From: a virus
DNA: 55,699 bases
Direction: 5' to 3' (one strand)
Virus record (IMG/VR): IMGVR_UViG_3300037993_000081
Location: 1-55,699 of that record
Positions 15,184 through 23,800 of this stretch are shown here, piece by piece (the first letter of the stretch is position 1; each line of letters opens with the position of its first letter). The notes under the pieces were generated by a model. It had not been told where the DNA came from, made no database searches, and was given only the letters and a program-made list of their open reading frames with translations. Position numbers and translations under genes: made by a program.

Positions 15184-18100
15184 TTATCTCGTTGTCAATA
15201 ATATTACATCTCCGCGCGGATTTGGATTGCTGCCAACATCCGTCCACGTCACACAATTGTCAGTAACAGTGCCACCTAGAGTAGCACCATTGAACGCATT
15301 CCACAGAGCAGTTGGCATGTCACCAGAACCGTTCAAAGCGCTACTGACCGGGGCAACGTCGCATCCGTATGGCGAATGAGCGCTGCTGATTGCCGTAACT
15401 TGAAATACGTCTATTCCACCTTGTCCGGCCTGCGCTGCATTCGGTGGCAGCGGGTCCATTAGTTCGCCAACCAAATACGGATAGGAAGGCTGCCACGGAG
15501 GTCCGCAGAGGCAGAGCAAAGTTGCAGGCATTCCCAAGTAAGGAACATAGGTTGCTGGAAGGCTAGTAGGGGCACCTATGTTACCACCATTCGAGTACGA
15601 GCCGAACTGGTCGAACCACTCTGTCCCAAAAGCGGTGAACGTGCCATCAATTGCGCTGCTACTGACTTGCACGCTGGTCTCGAATATGTTGCTTGTGGCG
15701 TAGGCAAGGGTGTGGCCGAAACGCTTCTGCGTTCCTACGGTCGTGACCGGAGAACAGGCTGGCTGGCCAGCACCGCCGCATTGAGGCAATTGTTGATAGG
15801 CCGTAACCTCGCTCTGCCAAGCCGAATTTGCGAAAGGAAGGAATTGACTGGCGTTGTTGACCACGCCAATCAGCCATCCGGCATCGTTTTGTCCTGGATC
15901 GTAAGCGGCATCAAAGTGCCAGTCCCAAATCCCAATGATGTTGCATGGCGGAGCACCACTCGTAGTACCGTTCTGAGCATTTGTCGGATTCAGTGCAAAG
16001 ATGCCAAACACGTTCGGTTGCATCCCGTTGCCAGGATAGCCGGAGTTTGAGATTGTAGACGAGGAGCAGTTCGATCCCGTGATCGAGAAAGTGTACGGTT
16101 CCTGAGTGAATGTCGGCGGTGTCCCACAGCTACCGGAGTTTGGAGTGCAAATCAAGCAACTTCCCGAGCCACCTGTTCCGCATCTGACTGGAAGTGCGCC
16201 GTTGTTTCCAGAGACGTTGATGTTAGGGTAAGCAACGGTCATCACGCCGCTGGTTTGACCATATCCGCCCCCGGCTCCGCCATCTGACCAGACGTTTGAC
16301 TTACCAAGTGCGTAGTGTGGTACTCCAGCTTGGAAAGTTTGCAAATTGATGTAGGGATCAAAAGCGCCATTGTCCAGCGGACCGCGAGGCAGCCATTCAA
16401 AATAGTGATAGGTATTGCTGCAACTCGTACTAAGAATATCGGAATACCAAGGGGAGATGTTGATCGTTACCGCAAGTCCTGTGTACCAGACTTTCTCGTT
16501 ATGCACACCACCATAGCATTGCAAACTAGAGCCGTATCCTGTCGGTTGGCCGCTGGTCGAGCCGCCGCTGGGGTTCGTCAGAGCAAAAAATGGACTGCCG
16601 GTCGGGAAAGACGCAGAGGTCGGTGTTGACCAAGTAACGCCAGATGTGTTGCAGGCGGTGCCGCCGAGATAAGCCCCACTAGATAGGGTCGTACCGGAGC
16701 AGGTCTCGTTGGTCTGGATTCCACTTGCGGTGTTGAGCGTATAGAACGTTGGCGATCCGCTCACTGGATCAGAGGTGTCTGCCTCTATCGCCCACTGTGC
16801 CGAACCTTGACCGGCTGTATTATTCGAGGTTGTTGTCGCAGCGGTTATGTAATTTCCAGCCGCATTCGGGCCGTAGGTGTTGGTGGAAATGCTGAGTCCA
16901 AACTTCTTGTTGTCGCCACTAACTCCGGCAGTGACGTTCCAGAGATTTACCCCCGCAGCGTTGATCAAGGCTAATGTTCCCAGATTGGGGCCTGAGTTCT
17001 GCCACACCGCGCCACTATCGGTGATCGAGGTAGCGATGTCAGGGTTCACACAGGCATTTGCGCCCGACGCGCAAGCAACGTGCCCACCATTGGCATAAGG
17101 CGAAAATGTTCCACCCGCCGTCGTCCCGGCCTGTATTGCTTGCAGGACAAATGATGGTCCATTCTGACCGGACGTTCCCGTCCCGGCAACCCAGATTCCA
17201 TACCAGTGCTGATTCACGCAACTGCCGCCGGTACAGCCGCTCTCGACGACTCGGTTCCCTATGCACGGGTTCTCGGTCGGGAAACTGGCAAGGCTCGCTC
17301 CCGTCTCGCCGCCGTCGATTCCTGCCTTGTACACACAGAACCCGGTATTCGTGCTGACGCCGTCGCTGTTCGCTCCCGGCTGGATCAATGCACCCTTCGG
17401 ATAATAGGTATTTATCGCATACTGGTAAATCTCCGGGGTCGCGGTTCCCGGCAAATACATCGTGTGCTTCACGTACTGACCGAAGGTGTAGCCCGTCGAT
17501 ATGGCGTGTTCCGACACCGCGCTGCCCATCGGCAACGCATAGTAGAAATCAACTATCGGAATCGTCGTGTAGGTAAACGATCCATCTGGAACAAAAGTTG
17601 ACAAACCTACATGGGTTCCACCGAACACCACCGGTCCTGTGACGGTCGTGTTCGTTGAGTACTGGAAGTTGCTCGGCCCCCAAGCCCAGAGCCACGACGG
17701 ATTATTAAGGTCAAAGTCCGGCGACCCAAAGTTGAAGGAAGTGGTGTTAGACCCTCCAGCCGGATAGTCCGTCACGTCCATGTTCGGCGTGACTACGATA
17801 CTGGCGGATCGCGTGGCCGTACCAAAAGTGCAAGCCGCGCCGCATGTAATAACGTCTGCCGGACCGCCGAGATAAGTAGGAGCCTTGCAGAAATGGGTAC
17901 CCGTCACCGGATCGGTCCAGATAGTGGTCATCAGGGTACGAGCAACGTTCAAGAGCAGTAGGGTCGAATTGGAATTGACAAGTTGATAGAGGGAATTCCC
18001 GCCGATGCCCTCCGCAGCATTGTGGTTCAGGGCGTCTTGAAAGCTCCGGGCATCCGTGCAGCGCGTGTACGTGCTCTGGTTGTGGATACCAAGCCAGTCG

Positions 18101-18396
18101 AAGTACGACGGGTCGGTAACAACGGCAGGATACCCCCCGGAAAACAGATTACAGGAAGTCGATACGCTGTTCACCGTACAAGCCGTGCTCAGGAGTGGCG
18201 TGCTCGATCCAGTGTAGGTACCAGGAGCAGGAACAATTAAGTTGCTGACAATCGCGCCTCCGTAGTCTGGAGGTCCGAAGGTGATATTGTTGAGTCCCGT
18301 ATTACCCTTAATGGTGACGTTGCCTTTGACAGTTACTTGGCCCAAGCATACGACTGTCGATAAGGCGATAATGACGATGATGGCGAAGGTCTTCAT
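15184..18396 (-). CDS. Large secreted beta-rich protein
   Basis: A 1070-residue protein starting at ATG 18396, ATGA-coupled. Signal peptide MKTFAIIVIIALSTVVCLGQ is followed at once by VTVKGNVTIKGNTG. The upstream gene ends in a near-identical VQGSVTIK, so the two may share a coupling or oligomer motif. The body is rich in Gly, Ser, Thr, Asn and Tyr with many Cys (for example CTDARSFQD, CSNTYHYFEW). It resembles secreted carbohydrate-active or surface proteins, but I do not recognise a catalytic motif. Function unknown; extracellular or periplasmic location is strongly indicated. Confidence 0.5.
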   Translation of the reverse strand: MKTFAIIVIIALSTVVCLGQVTVKGNVTIKGNTGLNNITFGPPDYGGAIVSNLIVPAPGTYTGSSTPLLSTACTVNSVSTSCNLFSGGYPAVVTDPSYFDWLGIHNQSTYTRCTDARSFQDALNHNAAEGIGGNSLYQLVNSNSTLLLLNVARTLMTTIWTDPVTGTHFCKAPTYLGGPADVITCGAACTFGTATRSASIVVTPNMDVTDYPAGGSNTTSFNFGSPDFDLNNPSWLWAWGPSNFQYSTNTTVTGPVVFGGTHVGLSTFVPDGSFTYTTIPIVDFYYALPMGSAVSEHAISTGYTFGQYVKHTMYLPGTATPEIYQYAINTYYPKGALIQPGANSDGVSTNTGFCVYKAGIDGGETGASLASFPTENPCIGNRVVESGCTGGSCVNQHWYGIWVAGTGTSGQNGPSFVLQAIQAGTTAGGTFSPYANGGHVACASGANACVNPDIATSITDSGAVWQNSGPNLGTLALINAAGVNLWNVTAGVSGDNKKFGLSISTNTYGPNAAGNYITAATTTSNNTAGQGSAQWAIEADTSDPVSGSPTFYTLNTASGIQTNETCSGTTLSSGAYLGGTACNTSGVTWSTPTSASFPTGSPFFALTNPSGGSTSGQPTGYGSSLQCYGGVHNEKVWYTGLAVTINISPWYSDILSTSCSNTYHYFEWLPRGPLDNGAFDPYINLQTFQAGVPHYALGKSNVWSDGGAGGGYGQTSGVMTVAYPNINVSGNNGALPVRCGTGGSGSCLICTPNSGSCGTPPTFTQEPYTFSITGSNCSSSTISNSGYPGNGMQPNVFGIFALNPTNAQNGTTSGAPPCNIIGIWDWHFDAAYDPGQNDAGWLIGVVNNASQFLPFANSAWQSEVTAYQQLPQCGGAGQPACSPVTTVGTQKRFGHTLAYATSNIFETSVQVSSSAIDGTFTAFGTEWFDQFGSYSNGGNIGAPTSLPATYVPYLGMPATLLCLCGPPWQPSYPYLVGELMDPLPPNAAQAGQGGIDVFQVTAISSAHSPYGCDVAPVSSALNGSGDMPTALWNAFNGATLGGTVTDNCVTWTDVGSNPNPRGDVILLTTR

Positions 18397-20069
18397 TTGA
18401 TGGTCACGCTGCCTTGAACTTTCATGGTGCCATTCAAAGTTCCCATGTAGATGTACTGGTAAGCTCCTATGTCCCAAGCCCCAGTGGAAGGACGGGCGTT
18501 TCCCGCCTTGTCGTAACAAAGAGCAGGAATGGTCGAGCACAAACTGGTAAGGTTTGTACCAGATTGAATAGCCGGGGAACCCGCTTGCAGGGTATAACTG
18601 CCCGATAGTTTCGGATCGGAGAAAAGTCCGTGACAGTCATAACCTCCACCAGATGGACAAGTCCCGCCATTCAGCACTTGCCACGCTGCAAAAGTAGAAG
18701 CCCGAGTTGGTCCCGTGCCAATATTCCAGCCATTACCTTGTGGATAGCCAGCCGGACCCCAGTAAAGGTTGTAATCGGGAATGATGGTGTTGAATGCTAT
18801 GTTTTGGTTTTGAGCGATGTAATAAGTTAAGTCTCCGGAACCGCCAACGAAGATGTTGTTTTCATAGGTTAGAGGCTGTGCGACATTCATTCCGAAGATA
18901 TAAAAATGATACCCAAAATTTATGAACGTGTTGTTGTAATAGTAATATGGGCCTAGCAGATTAGAGACCGTGGGGTTACCGAACTGTATAGCCGAACCGT
19001 TATCTACAGTACGTCCTTCTCCAACGAATAAATTGTCAAAAACGTAACAGGACGTTGAACTTCCGTCACCGCTCGATCCATAAGTGCAGTACACAAATCC
19101 CGTGGGCGATCCACTCACAGGAGCAACGTAATCGCCATGAATGTAGTTCCGGTAAATGTAGAGCGTCTGTGATAGTCCTAACCCTCCGTCACCATTGGCT
19201 ATAATGCCATCCAAGTGATACGGGTTCCCTCCAGGATAAAACCAATTACTCCATCCCGTCATCGTGTTGTTGTAGATGTTGACGCTTCCGCCGCCGCCCA
19301 TATGCATGTGCCACGCGTGATCCGAGAGACTGTTGTTGTAGATGTTGATTCCCGAAGCTGCTTGTGTGTCAGTACAGGTTGTGGGACCGTTGGCGACTGT
19401 CGAGCCAGTCAATTGACCGTCGATTCCCGCATGAGCACCAATAAACGTGTTGTTGCAAAGCTCGATGTTAGTGACTTCGCTGCCTAGTTGCAGATCAGCA
19501 GTTCCTTGTCCGGGAACAGCAACGGTCTCGTCGGACGAGTTAATGTAGATGTTCTGGATCGTCAGATTCTTTACTAGAATGTGATCGGATACCGTACTGA
19601 CTCCCTTGCCGATAAACATTCCTATGCTGCTTTGCTGGTTAGCTAGCGAACTTCCATTGGCGGTATTCTGAATGATCCCTGTATTCTGTCCATCGACGGT
19701 GATGTAGCTCTGGCCCGCGATGTTGACCCCTCCTCCGCACGACACTCCAGTGCAGCCGTTGTTCACGCTGCCGTAAAAATACGTGGACTGGATGATCGCT
19801 CCGGTGTCGAAGTTGAGCACCAAAGGATTCCCGGAACTTCCACTCCAACTGTACGTCAATCCTTGACCATTCGCGGCGACCGTGATCGTGCCGCAAACCC
19901 AAGTGATGTCTCCGGGCGATTCGGCGGTTGAGTTCCACGTCGAGATGGTTATAGCTGTTTGCCCGTAACAGTTAGAGCCTCCCAAGAACGTTCCCGCGCT
20001 TTGGGCGACGTAGCGCTGTGATGCTGAAACTGACATGCACAACAACAACAATGTGATGATGTATCTCAT
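18393..20069 (-). CDS. Secreted right-handed beta-helix protein
   Basis: A 558-residue protein starting at ATG 20069, ATGA-coupled, with signal peptide MRYIITLLLLCMSVSASQ. Repeated Asn-ladder coils (IELCNNTFIG, INIYNNSLSDH, VNIYNNTMTGW, LYIYRNYIHGDY, YYYYNNTFINF, LTYENNIFVGG) show a parallel beta-helix of the pectate-lyase or PbH1 type. Phage tailspikes use this fold to cleave surface polysaccharide, but this copy has a Sec signal. The C-terminus ends MKVQGSVTIK, echoed at the start of the next mature protein. Likely glycan binding or cleavage; catalytic residues are not assigned. Confidence 0.6.
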   Translation of the reverse strand: MRYIITLLLLCMSVSASQRYVAQSAGTFLGGSNCYGQTAITISTWNSTAESPGDITWVCGTITVAANGQGLTYSWSGSSGNPLVLNFDTGAIIQSTYFYGSVNNGCTGVSCGGGVNIAGQSYITVDGQNTGIIQNTANGSSLANQQSSIGMFIGKGVSTVSDHILVKNLTIQNIYINSSDETVAVPGQGTADLQLGSEVTNIELCNNTFIGAHAGIDGQLTGSTVANGPTTCTDTQAASGINIYNNSLSDHAWHMHMGGGGSVNIYNNTMTGWSNWFYPGGNPYHLDGIIANGDGGLGLSQTLYIYRNYIHGDYVAPVSGSPTGFVYCTYGSSGDGSSTSCYVFDNLFVGEGRTVDNGSAIQFGNPTVSNLLGPYYYYNNTFINFGYHFYIFGMNVAQPLTYENNIFVGGSGDLTYYIAQNQNIAFNTIIPDYNLYWGPAGYPQGNGWNIGTGPTRASTFAAWQVLNGGTCPSGGGYDCHGLFSDPKLSGSYTLQAGSPAIQSGTNLTSLCSTIPALCYDKAGNARPSTGAWDIGAYQYIYMGTLNGTMKVQGSVTIK

Positions 20070-20836
20070 GGTTTGAATGCCGCTACGCCGAGCGCCGAAA
20101 AACCGTATCCGTTTGTCCACGTAATCGACTGCGTACCGGAACTCCCGGCAAGGTTGTAGCCCACCATATCCTTAACTGATCCGACCACTGCTGCGTCGCA
20201 AATGGTGATGCTTCCAGTCACGGCGCAAATGTTGGCATCTCCACGGGAGTAACCTCCGACGATCAACTCTCCAGAGGCAGCGACGGAGCCGGTTGGGCCA
20301 ACGGCATTGCCATATTCCGTAGTCCCAAGTTGAACATCGAGCGTCGGCCAACTTGTGCAAGTACCGCTGCAACTAAATTCCTGAACAAGCAAGCCTGTAT
20401 AAACAGTTCCCCCAACTGCTGTTACCGTGATAGTTTCCGCCTTCGTTGACGATGCCGTCGCATACCAAGCACATTCTCCACTAGGACCATTGCTGTTGTA
20501 TAAGCAACCATCGGAATCGGCTGCGCTGAAAAGTTTTGTAAACGAAAATCCTGCTGTTTCGCTAATGGTCAAATCGGTAGCGACACCACCAATAGAAGCC
20601 CATACAAGAAGAAGGTTGCCGGAAGTAACGTTGCTGCCGTAGGCTTGGCTCAAACTGGATACTGGCCCGTTCTCGTTGTATGCTCCCTGCACGCGGGTGT
20701 GAGTAGGGGCGCCAACCGCAACCGCTCCACCAACGCCAGCCTTCCCGCCAATGCCAGCCTTCCCGCCAATGCCCTGCCCAAAAGCCAACATGAACCCGAG
20801 TAAGCATAGCGTGATGATTGAGAGAATATGTTTCAT
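20066..20836 (-). CDS. Secreted beta-sandwich protein with Gly-rich repeats
   Basis: A 256-residue protein with signal peptide MKHILSIITLCLLGFMLAFGQ. It is followed by short Gly repeats (GIGGKAG, GIGGKAG, GVGGAVAVG). The body (SGNLLLVWASIGG, WYATASSTKAETITVTA, LLVQEFSC, SGELIVGGYSRGD, ITWTNGYGFSALGVAAF) resembles the N-terminal domain of the BACON protein at 5875-7509. Probably it binds carbohydrate or forms an appendage. It is encoded between the giant repeat protein and the beta-helix protein in a coupled unit. Confidence 0.5.
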   Translation of the reverse strand: MKHILSIITLCLLGFMLAFGQGIGGKAGIGGKAGVGGAVAVGAPTHTRVQGAYNENGPVSSLSQAYGSNVTSGNLLLVWASIGGVATDLTISETAGFSFTKLFSAADSDGCLYNSNGPSGECAWYATASSTKAETITVTAVGGTVYTGLLVQEFSCSGTCTSWPTLDVQLGTTEYGNAVGPTGSVAASGELIVGGYSRGDANICAVTGSITICDAAVVGSVKDMVGYNLAGSSGTQSITWTNGYGFSALGVAAFKP

Positions 20837-20845
20837 GTCCGTCCT

Positions 20846-23800
20846 TTAAGGTGTCGTATACTGTGCGCTTACGGTAAAGACATCCGTCGTGCAGGTTGCT
20901 CCTCCGGTCGAGATGTAAATACCGATGTGGTCTCCGCCAGCGAAAGTCTGCGTTTCTGCTTGAGTCGTTCCAGTGCCCTTAGTCTGGGTCGAAGCGCTCC
21001 CCGTTACCGCCGTGCCTGTGTTGGAAGTCCCGTCAAACACGTTGAACTGCGGCTGGGTTGAGCAGGTTCCGCCTAATACTGTAGTCACAGTGATGCTTGT
21101 GAAGTGGCCCGCAATGGGAGCCACGGTCTCAGCGAGGACTGCACTGACGGCGGTCGTTCCGAATAAACCGGTTCCGGCTGAGATCGTTCCGTTCACTGCC
21201 GAGATCGTTTCCGTCATCGTGCCAGTAGAATTTGTGAACAGCGAGAATCCGGTCGCCGGTGTCCCTGCTAAGATACGGAGTTGTGACGTAACCGATGTAG
21301 GGGCTTGTATACAAATCGATGTAGCCGCATTACACGGTGCCACCGCTGCGCTCGTAGTACCCTGTGGCAAATCAACGAATCCAGCCGTGGTTCCCTTGGC
21401 TTGAAATGCACCGGTCGGGAGTACGCTCGCCACGATTGTTTGTCCAGAAAGGACGCCAGCCGTCCATGTTCCGCCCGTGCCCCAGTCGGTCAGGTCGCCG
21501 CTGGTCGAAGCACCATTGACGTTCAGCACCGTCTGTCCAGAAGATGTGCCCGGAGCCGTAATACCCATCGTGATTGAAGTATTACTGTTCGAGGAGTTCG
21601 TGTTCTGGAAAACCCACGGTGCGGTTAAGTTGGCGGTTGCGATCCCCGCCCGCGTTACCGAATAAGTTGCGCCACCTTCGGTGATTGTTCCTGCCGCTGC
21701 CGCGCCGGTTAGGTTGTTTTCTACATAACCAGTGACGGTCGTTAAGGTTCCCGAGGTGGGAGTGCCTAGCGCCGGAGTGACAAGAGTAAGGTTGGTTGCG
21801 CTCAAACCAGTGGGCAACGTCGTCGATGCGCTAAGCGTGCCGCTACTGGATTGGACAACTCCGCTGGACATTCCAGTGATGATGACCGATCCTGCCGTTC
21901 CTGTCCCCCCAGTTCCCGCAGCTCCCGGAGTCAGGGTAACGCTTCCGCCGCTGCCGCCTGCGGTTGCGCCGTTTCCGCCTGCTCCGGCAGTCAGCGTAAG
22001 CGATCCACCCGCTCCGCCCGTTCCAGAAGTGACTTGTGCTCCTCCATAACCAGCAGTGAACCCAATTGCTCCACCTACCCCGCCCGTTCCGGAAGTTCCG
22101 CCACCCGCAGCGCCGTTTCCGCTGCCAAGAGCTATTGCACCGCCAGCTCCGCCTGCTCCGGTAGCACCGCCCGCGCCTCCATTACCTACGGTTAGGCCAA
22201 ATGCCCCACCGATACCACCGGCGTTCGCAGTTCCATTAGCCGCTCCGCCAGCGCCTGTAATCAAAGTGATCGGAGCACCAACGTATCCAGTGTGACTCGA
22301 AGCCGCACCACCAGCGGCTGCCGCTGAGATATTGATAAGAGCGGGCGCGTTCGCTCCTGTCGGACCCGCCGCGCCCTGCGTGATTTGCAAGGGGATGGCC
22401 GATGAGGTCGTAAGCGTGGTGATGTAAGCGATAGCATTACTCGCTCCCGTTGCCGCCGTACTCTCACCGATTGTCGCCCCCGTGCCTGAGCCGGTCAGGG
22501 CCACGTTGTCCGTAAGACCAACGATTGTCGCGGACCCCAGTTGCGTGCTGTTTCCGACTTTATCGAGTTTCCACTGCGATGTACTGCCAAGCTGGAAATC
22601 GGCGAGCAGCGATCCCGTGGCGGAGCCAGTGTTTGTCGGGTTCACCAGCAAAGCGCCGGGGAAAGTAATAGAGCCGTTGTTCCACGTAGGCGTGATCGCG
22701 ACAATCGAATTGCTCCCAGCCGTCGTAGGATTGATGGTCAGCGTAGGGGAACTGTACGAAAGAGTCGATACACCGTTGGGAGTGGCTCCAGCGCCCGCAC
22801 TAACCAGTATATTTCCCGATGTTCCGCAGCAGGACGTGAGCGTGTCAGCTTGAATTTTGCCCGTGCCCATCGACTCCAGTAGTCCGGCTACGGTCATATA
22901 CACGCCGTTAGCCGTGCCTCTGGAGGTTATCTGGATTGGCAACGCGGTCGAGGCCGATAAGGTTTGAACGTTCAGCTCAATGTCGCCGGAACCTGTAGCC
23001 GCTGAAGTTTCACCGAAAGTGAACGCGCTTTGACTTACTGTCGTCTGCGCCCAGTTCCAGACTTGAGGCCAGTTGCCGTTAGCAAGAGTGTTAGCGGCTG
23101 AGGCTGCGGTAATCCCCGATAGCGCACCGCCGCATGATGCCCATGTCATCACCGAGGCTCCGCCACCTTGGGATGTCAAACACTGGTTAGCGCTTCCTGC
23201 CGTGGTTGGCCAGTTCCAGTTGTAGGTTCCTGCCGTGTCTTGAGCGATCAGTGAAATAACGCCACTGGTTTTTCCATTTATCAAAATAGAACCTGTCGTA
23301 CTGGCGTTGCCAAGAGAAAGCGCGGTCGAGAACGACGGATCAGCACCGGTTGCACCAATAAGCACGGTGCCGGTAGGTCCAACGCTGATTGTGCCGAATG
23401 GACTCGATCCCTCACCGACCAATACGGTATGCGCTGTTGGGCTGCTAATTCCACTGCCACCGTTGACGGCTGGAAGGACTCCACTGACATCGCCCGTTGC
23501 CGCCGACAATCCGATGGTCGATTCGTAGTATCCACAAAGATTAGTAGCAGAAGCCGTGCATCCTGTTTGATTTTGCGACGTTCCAAATTTCAGAAAGAAA
23601 TTTCCCGAACTGGCATTCGTTCCTGCCGAAGCCGCGCTCGGCAGAATCGGATTGTATGAGGTCACTGTAGTTGGAGCGCCAAGGCCGATACTGGTCGTGC
23701 CGAGACCCCACGGGGTTGTACCCTGCCCGAGATAGGCAATGCCGGGATTGGCATTCGAGATAGTGACCGATGCAGCGGTAACATTGCCGCTGGAGTCCGA